Below are positions 22,850 to 33,400 of a stretch of DNA of 64,000 nucleotides, piece by piece (position 1 is the first letter of the stretch; every line of letters begins with the position of its first letter). The stretch spans positions 15,644,326 to 15,708,325 of the forward strand of contig OX421507.1 in NCBI GenBank assembly GCA_949126835.1. The letters run 5' to 3'. Source of the stretch: Anisus vortex. Taxonomy: Eukaryota > Mollusca > Gastropoda > Planorbidae. The position numbers and the translations under genes are program-made. A model generated the notes under the pieces. The model had not been told where the DNA came from. It searched no databases and was given only the letters and a program-made list of their open reading frames with translations.

Positions 22850-24780
22850 GGTTAATAACGTGAACTTTCAACTATCTAACCTTTGCTACAAATAGGATTA
22901 TCAAAGATAAATACCGTTAAGTAACTTAGACGTAAAGTAATTAATCTACTATACTGCATTGATAATCCTCTATACTCTTCAAATGAGCCCTAATCAGAAT
23001 CTACAGTTTACTTAAAGGTTAAACACGACACAACTATATAGGTCTACATTTAAATTCCCTTAAAAATTTCATTAGAATCGAATGCTCAAAACCAAACAGG
23101 TGAAACTATTTGGGTTTTTAATACAATTGTAAAGTACTCGTGCGATAATATGTATTTGGCTGTTGTCTAGATGTAGGCTCAATATTCCAAGAGTTCTCTG
23201 TTTTTATATTAGCTTGATTACTTCAGTAATTATGGTTTTATTTTAAGGTTAATTCCATACAACACTTTGAATTTCAATTGAGATCAACACCAGTTGCACA
23301 GTAATTGTGATTTTATTTGGTATAACACTTGAATACAAGACGAAGACACATAAGAAAAATACAAGTCCAAAACTAATTCTGATAAACACTATGTACAAGT
23401 AATGTTCCTACTACGGAGATTAACTCTCAACTGTAACCTCACTCTCTAAAACTAGAAACTCAAACTGAATTCTGAGGGGACATTGCTATATATAAGATAT
23501 CTTTCTACATTCCCTAGAACTGGGTGGTTAGGAAAACAGACGCAGATAACCATGTCGGTCAGCTTGAAAATACAAATCATAGATCTAATTACAATTACAT
23601 TGATTAAATTCTATCTACCCTGTACAATGCAGACTCTATGATGCCCTTAAACCTTAACACTAGACATTAAAACACCATTGGATCAAAGTATCTACGTACG
23701 TTGAAAGAACTACGCTTTCAGTTATGCCTTAAGTCATCGCCAAAGAAGGAGGGGTAACTGTAAATGGGGGGGGGTGTAGGTGGGGACAGGTGGGGACCAA
23801 TTACGATTAATTCATCATAACAATTTGTGGACGGGCACTACACCAGTGCAAAATGTATATGTGTTAATCTAATTAGGTTAGGTACACAGTAAAACTCCGG
23901 TAAGCATAAATCTAGTTGGTGCAATTATGTGACACAATGTAGGCCTACGTTTTCTTTGTAATGTGTGTCGTAAAAATGCAAAGAAATACACACATACAAA
24001 TAAATGGCTCTCAAGTCTATATAGACATTTACAAAAAAAGATAAAGATGTAGGTCTACGTCTTCGAGGCCCGGGTCCGAAATTTATTTAAAACTATATAA
24101 TTTCACAAACTTGAACAAGGATTGCACAGGGCCTACTAATAAAGTATGTGGGTATAGCATGTTATCATAGCAGAAAATAAAATAATAAAATTTAATTTTG
24201 TACAACACAAAGTAGTTAGAAATTAAATTACAACTCACGATGAATAAGCATATATCACTGATTTGTTGTGACAAAGAAAATGATTCTTGTCAAGTTTATA
24301 ATGGACAGAAAACCACAGACAACTTCTTTCCCTGTTGTAATTAACCATAAAACGTATACAAAGGAAATACTTACTTTCTACCTTCGTCTCTCTATCTTTC
24401 TCCCGAACCGTGTTTTTTCCTTATTGTGTTTTAGGTCCTGATTAATCCCCCCTCTCTTTTTTTTCTCTTAATCCCCTCCCTCTCTCTACACTTTCTGGTC
24501 AGGTTTGTTACAATTGTAGACATTCAAATTTATGTTCCCATAAAGCCTAAACTAGGTCAGTGATTCCCAAATGATCTTAACGCTAGCCCCAAGGTACCGA
24601 ATCAAAAGAATGAAAATAAACAGGGCTAGGGATTGTATGAGCTTTAAAATTAGTTTTAGCATACAGATTTGTAAATATATATATTTGTTTGGGTGGGGGG
24701 GGGGGGGGGAGGAAGGTCAATTTTGCCTTCAGATAAATCTAATAAGCGTTAAAGATGGCTGATATTAGTATATAAAATAT
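22850..24780. other. Upstream region of the carotenoid oxygenase; no gene seen
   Basis: Would hold the promoter and any 5' UTR exons of the minus-strand gene that starts at 22849. I see no clear TATA or initiator that I could defend, and no coding frame with family motifs. There are G-rich tracts at 23764-23795 and 24696-24710. AT-rich unique sequence fills the rest. Confidence 0.4.
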
Positions 24781-24784
24781 ATAG

Positions 24785-24935
24785 TATTCCCGTCAGGTCA
24801 GTTTGATCTATAGGCCAGTGAAGCAGCGTTCAGAAGTATCAGTGGCTACGTCATACAAGGGGGATTGTATGTTGCCAGCACAATGACCAGACGACTTATT
24901 TTTCCCTCAAGTAGGCCTAGGACCATAATTAATTT
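24785..24935 (-). mobile_element. tRNA-derived SINE (family A), 5'-truncated
   Basis: Minus-orientation tail half: GTGAAGCAGCGTTCAGAAGT, a GGGGGATTGTATG variant, GCCAGCACAATGACC and GACTTATTTTTCCC. The copy ends before the tRNA-like head. Confidence 0.6.
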
Positions 24936-24983
24936 CTAAAAACATTCATCCAATGGTTGCGTCTGAATGTGACATGAAAGGTG

Positions 24984-25092
24984 GATAGCAGATCACCAAA
25001 TAGCAGATCGCCAAATAGCAGATCGCCAAATAGCAGATCGCTAAATAGCAGATCGCCAAATAGCAGATCGCAAAAAGCAGATCGCAAAAAAA
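24984..25092 (+). repeat. 15-bp tandem repeat
   Basis: About seven copies of AGCAGATCGCCAAAT, the last two degenerate (AGCAGATCGCAAAA). It encodes a chance RSPNS repeat and ends in a poly(T) run. No sign of function. Confidence 0.9.
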
Positions 25093-25309
25093 TCAGACTT
25101 CCCTTTTTTTTTTTTTTTTTTTTGCTTATCTACGGCCCTGTTCTCTCACTCTTCCTCACTTTCCACTTTCCTCCCCAAATATTATTTCATCTTGGAAAGG
25201 TATAGAATCCGTGGATAAGGAAATGTCTAGAAATGAATAATGAGAGATTCTCTATCGGCTCTACTTATTAAAATGCATGTTTTTTTTTCAAATAACTACT
25301 AAATTGTAT

Positions 25310-25729
25310 TTTCTTCTTCATTTTACGTTGGCGGAACTGTGGGGACCCCGTTAGACCCGAGGAAAAAGTCCACAATTTAGGGTTTGATTTGATTATGAAT
25401 GGGATCAAAAGTGTGCATTAAATTAATTATAAATATTTTATAACTTACAAACAAGAGTTATAAATAGACGACGGAGTTTCATTGGAGGTATTTAGTCAAA
25501 TCCTCCAGTGATGATTTGAAAGCCGGCACAGAGGGGACAGTGATTGAGGCAATGCTCAGTGTCCCACAGTCTAATGGCTGACGGAAAAAAAAAAGAATAT
25601 TTGTAAAAGTCGGTGCGTGCGTGTGGGACACACAGTTTGTGCTGATGGCCCCTATTAGAGCGGGACATTTGTTGGATGAGACATGACTGTGTGGACATGT
25701 CCATGGTGGCCATTCATGATCTTGTATAT
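25310..25729 (-). mobile_element. LINE family 2, C-terminal coding end and 3' UTR
   Basis: A minus-strand frame from about 25620 to 25480 reads RQPLDCGTLSI and then VPSVPAFKSSLEDLTKYL, the W.(S/T)LP...P....FK..L motif that ends ORF2 of many CR1/Jockey-type LINEs (here decayed). The 3' UTR below it shares GGGGACCCCGTTA with 17095-17275. At 25729 it stops against a hAT end and resumes at 27939. Confidence 0.75.
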
Positions 25730-25964
25730 CAGTGTTTCCCAACCTTTTTAATGCCGCGACACTTTTATTCAGCTTTTCACTTTATGGCGACCCTCAACCA
25801 TAAAATTTTCTTTCTTCGCTTCCTTATAACTATATGTGCTACTGTTATAAAATGTAAATATCTCATATGCAGGATGTTACAAATTGAACATAATTAAAGC
25901 ACAATGAATAAACACAATAATCCATTTCTGCCTATATTGTGAAATATTTATTTCTAATTACAAC

Positions 25965-26470
25965 ACCACGTCAATGCGAAGATCGAGCTTGCGTCTTTCT
26001 CAATGGCTTACACGCTTACACAACGAAGATCATCTTTAACAATTAATCTACTTCTGTATTTAGATTTAATAATCAACAAATTGGAAAGCCCTTTCACAAA
26101 GATATCTTGTTGGAGATGAAAGAAGAAGGAGCAACACAGTCTCAGACAGAATAGTATATGACTGCAAACAGCTTATCCTGAATTTTGTAATTGGCATTGT
26201 AGAGAAATTGTTGGTTAATAAATTAAATTAACTTCTCTTGTGTTGTCTCAGGAACATCTTCAAATTTGACTGTGCATGACAATCTTTCAAGTGCAATTGA
26301 GGTGTCAGATAAATTTGATAAGTACGATGAAATTTCGTCTGCCAGCATGTGCAAGTGTTCTTTCACAAAAATCATTACCGTAAAAATCATTATCGTAATC
26401 CTTCTATCTGGTTCAATGTCATGTTCCTCAAAGAAAGCAGATAAGTTAAGCAACATGTACATTTACATTT
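25965..26470 (-). pseudogene. hAT transposase C-terminal remnant (SPIN-like)
   Basis: Read on the minus strand in broken frames. First comes FVKEHLHMLADEISSYL...VKFEDVPETTQEKLI (about 26462-26223), the region that precedes the dimerisation domain in hAT transposases. After stops and a frameshift comes PTRYLCERAFQF (about 26110-26070; compare the conserved hAT TYLCE.GFS motif), then IKSKYRSRL and a KTQARSSH stop end like the QAHPSH terminus of this group. At least three stops or frameshifts make it inactive. The N-terminal and catalytic regions are gone. Confidence 0.75.
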
Positions 26471-27509
26471 TTTTTACATCCAATTTTTTATGCCAAATCT
26501 AAAGTTTTTATTGGAATGATCCGATCTTTTCAGACAAATTAATGTTTGTTACAAAAATTAACTGGTCCTTGTAGTGATAAATTTTACTCATTAAAGATTT
26601 CAAAGATGTCAACAAAGTAAGTTATTTTCTGCCGTTTACTTTTATCACCATAAAGTGATTTAAACTCCGGTCTTGCTTTCTATAAGAAATTACCATTTTA
26701 TTATTATTATTTTACAGTTAAAGAGTTCTGAGTTTACCACGAAACACACGTTATAAAATTTGTCCTCTCGACAACCATCTGACTTCAGTGTGAAATAGTA
26801 GTACGCCGCATCCGACTGTTTTCGCAACTGTTTAATGTAGGTATGTGATGGGGTTGGTTCGCTGTCATCACGCCGGGTACTCGTATGCACATAATAGAAA
26901 TATACTTATACTGTGCTGTTATGTGGAGGTATCTGCATGTGGGTGGGCCCGCCTGTAGACTGACAAAATATGTATTTTCCGGTGGTCTTAGACGACCCCC
27001 GTGAACTGGTTCTTCGACCCCTAATAAGATTTAACATATAATGTTGGTATATTATTAAAACCATATTCTTTTAATTTCTTAAAAAAATAATTCAACGTGA
27101 GCGAACCCGATATAAAAAAAATTAATTAAACAAATGCGTACTAAATCTAATCAAGGGAGATAATAGTCCTAGTATTAAGTCTCTGGGGCAATGATTTTAG
27201 TAAACAATGTTTTACTACACAATTTGCATTTACAAAAACAAAAACAAATGTTGTAAATGCGTATACCAGTACAGGTACTCAAATTGATAAAAATACATAC
27301 AATGAACAATGAATAAATTAATATTTTTTTACATTATAAATATAATTTTTTTTTGAAACACCTTTTTAACTACTAGCTTGTTTTCATTAGTACGCATTTA
27401 TATCCTTTATTAGTATACATATATCAGAATAATCAATGAAGTAAATTTTTGAAAAGCCTTATTTTTAAGGTTTGAAGACTGAAAAGAAAAGAAGAGGAAT
27501 AGTCTAGAC

Positions 27510-27714
27510 CAGGGATCGGCAACCTACGGAAAGCGTGCCAGACTTGTTACGTAAAACGATTTTCAATGTCACGCAGAAGACTCATTAAAAAATATTCACG
27601 TATCTTCTATAAGAAATAGAGTGCTAAAGCAGTGTGACTTTTATGCTGTTGGCACGCTGAATGAATTAGAAATCCCACTTTGGCACACTATTATCAAATG
27701 GTTGCCATTCGCTG
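27510..27714. mobile_element. hAT-type MITE, 205 bp, with perfect 8-bp target duplication
   Basis: Ends CAGGGATCGGCAACCT and (reverse complement) CAGCGAATGGCAACCA form imperfect inverted repeats. Both flanks are GTCTAGAC (27502-27509 and 27715-27722), an 8-bp duplication diagnostic of hAT transposition. There is no coding capacity. The CAG...CTG termini and the 8-bp duplication fix the class. Confidence 0.88.
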
Positions 27715-27719
27715 GTCTA

Positions 27720-27855
27720 GACTAAAGAGTGTTGGTGCCAGGACACCACCCTGTTTGACCCCGCTACACACTAGGGAAGGTTGTGAGGTGGCGCCATCGA
27801 AGAGTACTGTGCTGTACATGTTGTTGTGGAAAGCCCCAATAAGTCCATCAAAAAT
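27720..27855 (-). mobile_element. Reverse-transcriptase fragment of a non-LTR element
   Basis: The minus strand encodes IGAFHNNMYSTVLFDGATSQ followed by SGVKQGGVLAPTLFS. This is RT motif region 2a/3, where active copies have SGVKQGC(V)LAPTLF. It is bounded by a SPIN right end on one side and the MITE target site on the other, so it is a captured fragment. Its order relative to 27939-28290 is not that of an intact LINE. Confidence 0.75.
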
Positions 27856-27938
27856 GTTTTCCGGTGGTCCTTGGCGCCCCCCATAAAATGGTCGTTTGAC
27901 TCCAAAAGGGGTCGCGACCCACAGGTTGGGAACCACTG

Positions 27939-28290
27939 TTGTACTTCATGGTGACTTTGTCTAACGCTCTGCGGTGTTGTTGTGTAGGGGCTGAAGACGG
28001 AGTTTGGCCACTAAAACTGAGGCGCTTGTTTTGAGGCCGAAGTCCTGTGAGATACGACGTGCTGCACGTCGTTGGGTCATCTCCACTGTGGATATCATGT
28101 TTTGTCGATGCATAATCCAGGATGGGTCGAGCTAAACTCTTATAGCACTGAGTCTGGATCCTTGTGGAGCATCCTTTGAGGATTCTATGGACAAAGGCGC
28201 TGGCTGTTAGCTTTGGTAATAATAGATTGGAAAAGTGTGCCCCGGATGTGGTTTTCTGTGATATGCACTCCCAGCTACGTGGCATCTGAT
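27939..28290 (-). mobile_element. LINE family 2, ORF2 C-terminal region (upstream half of the split copy)
   Basis: Minus-strand frames with frameshifts give SLARPILDYAS, then QRRAARRISQDFGLKTSASV and KVTMKY next to the SPIN end. Reading across the SPIN insertion, KVTMKY joins the YKIMNG frame at 25729, as in intact elements, which suggests one original LINE. Confidence 0.75.
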
Positions 28291-28989
28291 ACCCTCCCTC
28301 TCAAGAGTGTGACCGTGCAAGGTATACCTGGTAGGGATCCTAGTTGATCACAATGCTGTATGGCCAATAGTGACCACAATGCCGATTCGTTCGAGATAAT
28401 AGTCTAACGTAAGCATGAAATGTTTTCTAGGACAATAAAAAGAATAATGTGATTAAATTAAAACTACAATAGGTGTCCAAACGGTGTGATTACTAATGGT
28501 TTTATTAACCTACAGATCTAGATTCCTTTTTTTTATCTTTAGATATGAATAATGTTTGTAATTAATGAAGAAAAGATAGCTAAAGTATCTAGTTTTCACC
28601 CAATCTCAACCTCAAAGCATTATTTAACTCGTTGTATAATTCTATTCAAACCAGAGAACTGCAGGGACAATCGCTAACATAAATTCAGATCATAATTATC
28701 TAAATTCTTCTAATTCTCGTCCTTAAACGTATTTTTTTTTCTTTTTTTCGAAACCTATAATATAGCCAACTAACGTCTGGACTGTGACCTTCCCCTTAAA
28801 GTACAACGTTTATGCCCCTCTTCCCCATCAGTCCCCACCAAGAACAGCATAAATCAGACAAAGTGTCACGTGGTGTAGCCTACATGTCACGCGGACACAC
28901 GTGGGGACGAATCAGAGGTTAGTGGTTAAGACAGTGACATAAATTTAACGTACAGGGCTGTGCATTGACATCCCAAAGAAAAAAAAACA

Positions 28990-29205
28990 CCTCAAAAGTA
29001 ACACACTGGGGCACAACAGACGGCCCGTGGGCCCAACACGGCCCGCCAAGCGGGCTGTGGAATCAAGGAGCTTCTAGCGGCAGTCTGTTTTTATTCAGTG
29101 TAGCAATAGGCTACTGTAAATAAACTTTCAGACTGTTAGGTCCGTCAAGTTGAATAAAAATCTTTTTATGGTCCAACGACGAAAACTGTTACACACCCCT
29201 GGCCT
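28990..29205. mobile_element. Possible degraded hAT non-autonomous element
   Basis: GGCCCGTGGGCCCAACACGG and GGCCCGCCAAGCGGGC near the left side and CACACCCCTGG at the right recall the termini of the better element at 41286-41624. No target duplication could be found. Confidence 0.3.
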
Positions 29206-29485
29206 AGATCTAGCATTTATCTTCATTATTGTCCTCCATGGATGAAATTTAATGTTAACGAGCCGAAAACCAGATATTTGCAGCTGTCTTTTGCTGTCAT
29301 ATATTTTTAATTGGATATACATTTGTCCGCTGAGAGCAGACGTCAAGATGGCGCGAGGAGGTGGTGCAAGATGAATGCGTTGGCTTATTTCTTTGTTTTT
29401 CTGAAGTAGGCCTAATGGGGTGGGTGAAAAATAATTAGAGAGTGTGTGTGTGTGGAGACACATGGCAATTTTTACAAATATCTAT

Positions 29486-29488
29486 TAT

Positions 29489-29562
<74 letters not shown>
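29486..29562. repeat. (TA)n microsatellite
   Basis: Nearly pure alternating TA, about 75 bp, with one AA interruption near 29501. It is self-complementary and prone to slippage. Confidence 0.97.
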
Positions 29563-29679
29563 TATAAAGTAGTCCGTGTGTGTGTAATCCGACTAGCATT
29601 GGTTATTTTCAAGACACGTGACGTTATTGTCTTACATTTTACTTTGCGATTTCGGATTTCGCCTTCTTTAGATTTCTCT

Positions 29680-29900
29680 AACGTAGTGCTTAGCGATATC
29701 CTACTGCCATGCGGGCGACCTGGGTTCGATTCCCGACTGACTGATTTTTTTTTTCATTTTCTTTTTATTACTTTTTTTAAAGATTGTAAATAAATTTAGA
29801 TCTTTAGAACTTTCCTAAAATGTTTGCTGCAAGTTAAATCTAATAATTATATTTTAGACGCATGCGGGAGACGGGTGTTCGATTCTCATCCACAGGGAAA
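29680..29900 (+). mobile_element. Two tRNA-like (SINE-head) segments
   Basis: GCCATGCGGGCGACCTGGGT followed by TCGATTCCC at about 29708, and GCATGCGGGAGACGGGTGTT followed by CGATTCTC at about 29862. Both resemble the anticodon arm through T arm of a tRNA with a good B box, about 155 bp apart. No complete cloverleaf is visible, so I call them tRNA-derived rather than genes. Confidence 0.45.
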
Positions 29901-30159
29901 GTCCTAATTTTTTGTTAAAATAAAACGACATGCCTTTTTTAAAAACCAGATTATAATATTTATTTTAAATTACTTTCTTAAATGTTTTCAGTAAATAAAT
30001 AATAATTATGATTTTAAAATTAGCTTTTTATTCATTGTAGTGGATAACATGTTATCTGTATAGATAGCCTATTGTATAAGCTTAGTATTTATAACTAATC
30101 TATATGTATTTTTTTCCACGGGCAAAGCCGGGCAATTTATTATAGCTTTTTGTTAGATA

Positions 30160-30445
30160 AAAGTGGACATGGTTCGGTCATGTGGTGCGTCATAATATGC
30201 CATAACCTGCCGAAAACCATCACCCAAGAGAAGGTGGACGTCGGAGAGGCCGTCAGCGGAAATGCTGACTCGACAATATAAAAGATTGGACAAAGATGCA
30301 AACGACTGAACTATTGACAGCCGCTCAAGATAGGCAAAAATAAAAATGGATAAAGTTGATTGCTGAGGTGTCCATTCGCTCCTCCTCCCCTCCCCCCCCC
30401 CCCAACGACCCTAACGGTCAAGGGATTGATGATGATGACATAAAA
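30160..30445 (+). mobile_element. LINE C-terminal fragment (third non-LTR family)
   Basis: The frame KWTWFGHVVRHN, then PKTITQEKVD and, in a shifted frame, GRRRGRQRK.., matches the C-terminal (W.GH..R......K..L.G...G.R..GR...) motif of some LINEs. It ends in a GATGATGATGA-like tail after a poly(C) run. It has frameshifts. Confidence 0.6.
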
Positions 30446-30449
30446 TATG

Positions 30450-33400
30450 GCCAGTAATTAATTTAAAATAAATTAACTATATGTTTAGTAACTTCAGTTT
30501 AATTTCTGTAATTATCCCCCCCCCCCCCCCGTCCTTTTAAAAAGAAGAGTATATTGTAAATATAAAAACAACAACTAGTTGAACTCGTTTGAGTTTCTTG
30601 GAAATTGTGTTTAGTTTCTGTGCACACAGTGGTACACGTAGTTCATCAAAATGGAATTTGTTTACATATGTCACGTGATATGTAGACGTTGTGATGTCAA
30701 TAGCAAAAGCCCTATAGGCTCTATAGGTCAGAGATTAGAGTATCGTCACTTATTATTGTAGACCTACCAAGATGTTCTTGACGTTGTAAATATCAAAGCA
30801 ATTGTATTATTTAGAGAACAAGCACAACAACAACTAAAACAACACACAATACAACAACAACAAAACAACAACCATAGGATAAAAAAAGAAACTACAACAA
30901 CTCTAGAACTAAAATATTTGACCAAGTTTAATCTGGCATTAATTAATTAACATGACATCCAAGTAGAATGGCAGCAATAGAAGTCATCGTCAAGTTACAG
31001 TCCTGATGGGATGAATTCAAGAGAAAATCAATTTGTGTTTGAATAAGATATTGAAGTTCATGACTACATTAAAATACTGAGACATTTGCCAAAGTATTTC
31101 TCACCACCATGGAGTCATATCAGAAATGTGAAAACATTGTTGAATAATGAATTCTTAATTCACTTTGCATTCATAACATTAAGAAATAATTAGTCATGGA
31201 AGAAAGTATACGTTTACAAAAAATGAAATGACAAATATAATTAAAAAAAGCGAAATAATGAATGAATGTTTTGTGCCAATAGATTTAAATAGTAAACTCG
31301 ACCATTAGAAGAGTAAGAATAGTACAACTCAGTTTTTAGATTCAACTGTTCTCTAGTCCAACTTGTACACATCATTCAAACCTTACAAAGTCAATAATAG
31401 GGCCTACATGGCATATCTTTGTGTGTAACAACTTGTACAACAAGAGAACACAATACAGAGAGTACACAAGTTTTATATAATGGGCTTTATGAAAATAAGA
31501 GACAGTAAAAAAGAAGAAACCCACTACAATCTAATCAAGCTATGATACCAGAACCATGTAATTTGTAATGTAATCAATCGTAATGTGGCATTACACATTT
31601 CAAACAATGCCCATGCTTTTAGCTAAATAAGACTTTTATCCCAAATATAAACATTTTTAGGTAAAAATTATCAACATGGCCACAATGAACACAAAAAATA
31701 CAATTCTTAAACCTTATACTTATACACTAATACATTTTTGAATAATCCATTTAGCATACTTTCTCTCTATGAACACTGACTCCCATTTTAATTATTATAC
31801 AACTTGGCATGAGAGTGAGTTTGTATAGACCAAACTTTTCTGCATTCTTAGACCAAACCTTTGTTCTCCTAATAATTGCATATTTCACCTCTGACTATTG
31901 TATATTGAAGTTCATGCCAACACAATTGAAACCAAATTGAATATAATACATACAAAAAAATAGTCAACATGACAAGCTGGCTTAAAATACACTAATGAAC
32001 CAAATACAGGATATAGCACTCATTATTTTACATGTAAATTCTATTACAAAAATTAGATACAACAAGGAAATGATAAACATTGAAAACTTAGAAACATAGT
32101 GAACGAAAAACCTTAATTTACTGTCACCATCCTTTAGATCAGGTCAGACAGTCTCTGCAAGGATACGTTCTGTAGAAATTTCAAAGTACCATGCAAATAA
32201 ATGTCCGTATTAAGCATGTAAAGAGATAAACTGACAGCTGATAACTAACATGCATTAACATATTATAACGACAAGAGAATCAATATCACTCAAGTGCAGG
32301 CTTGGACAGGTCAGCTAGAACTCACTTTGTAACTTTGGCTGTTTTTTTCTCTCATAAAGTTGTCACTTGAATAAAGCATTGAACATATAAAAAGACTATG
32401 TTACATTGTGTTACAAATACTGTGAAGATTATGTTATGCCAAACCATAAGAATACACATTATTACAATAGGACACACAAATCACAAGTCTACACATTCCC
32501 AAGAAAACAAATCCCCAACAAACTCAGTATGACGAACCAATCAGATATCACAGATGACACAAGGTAAAACAAAATTTTTAACAACCAGATGTTAAAAGAA
32601 AAAGAGTTATAAGATAACAAATGATGGAACAAAACATTCACATACAGGACAAGCTCAACTCTTTTTTTTTCTCTCTTCACAGACTATGTAGACTTAACGC
32701 AATTACTTCAGAATTTTCACATTAATTTCAGTCCGATTCATTGATAATAGAAAAATATATTTGATAACAAATTACGTCACTAAGAAATCTATTGTTGAAT
32801 TATATAAGTAGACTCACACACAAAATGATTGAACACAATACAATAATAAAAAAGATAAACTGCCTTGCAATGAATGAAACAAAAACTAGTAGAGAAACTA
32901 TACGGTCAGCTCGGAGCCATAAGATAACAAATAATGTGATGCTGATACAATCAACCTAGCAGTGGTCTCCCTTAAATTGAAGGCAAGTGCCGAATTCTTA
33001 AAGTTGAAGAAATTTTTTCTATAAGTTTATAATAATATGTTATAACCTCTTACTTGTAACAAGGGATACTTTATTGAGAACCTTTATCAAGAGTATTAAC
33101 CAGAGATGCAAATTTAAGCAGGGTTAGGTTGTAGTGAGAATGTGGTCCTGAATAAGTACAAATTATGGAAAAAAATACTTGTATAGGCTTCTTAGCAAAA
33201 AAAAAAAAAGAATGAGCAAATAGCAAGAGTCAACTAAAACTAAAAATAAACTAAAACTAAATGCCAACTAAAATTAGTAAAACCATAAAAGGCAAGAAAG
33301 CTTCACACATTTTTTGAGACACAGTGGAACAGGTGATTAGTGCATGAATTAAAACAAGCTTAGAAAAATAATATATACTCTCTGCTCTGTCTACATGTGT

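Larger units (their letters stand above)
25730..27938 (-). mobile_element. SPIN-like hAT transposon complex, decayed and nested
   Basis: The left end reads CAGTGTTTCCCAACC then TAATGCCGCGAC, AACCATAAAAT, TGCTACTGTTATA, ATATGCAGGATGT and ACAAATTGAACATAATTAAA. The right end reads GGGTCGCGACCCACAGGTTG then GGAACCACTG. As I recall the published SPIN ('Space Invaders') hAT consensus, both ends match it closely. Flanks TTGTATAT and TTGTACTT are an imperfect 8-bp target duplication (6/8). A minus-strand transposase remnant lies at about 25965-26470, and an extra SPIN right-end fragment (TTTTCCGGTGGTCTTAGACG) at about 26970-27025. Inside the complex are also a reverse-transcriptase fragment (27720-27850) and a MITE (27510-27714). 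Confidence 0.8.

Noticed and set aside
24984..25092. CRISPR-like array of short direct repeats (also 52697-53371, 59160-59475).
   Set aside because: Units are head-to-tail with no unique spacers, no cas genes are present, and the sequence is clearly eukaryotic.
29683..29740. Functional tRNA gene at the perfect B box.
   Set aside because: No acceptor stem pairing or proper D arm is visible; more likely a tRNA-derived repeat head.
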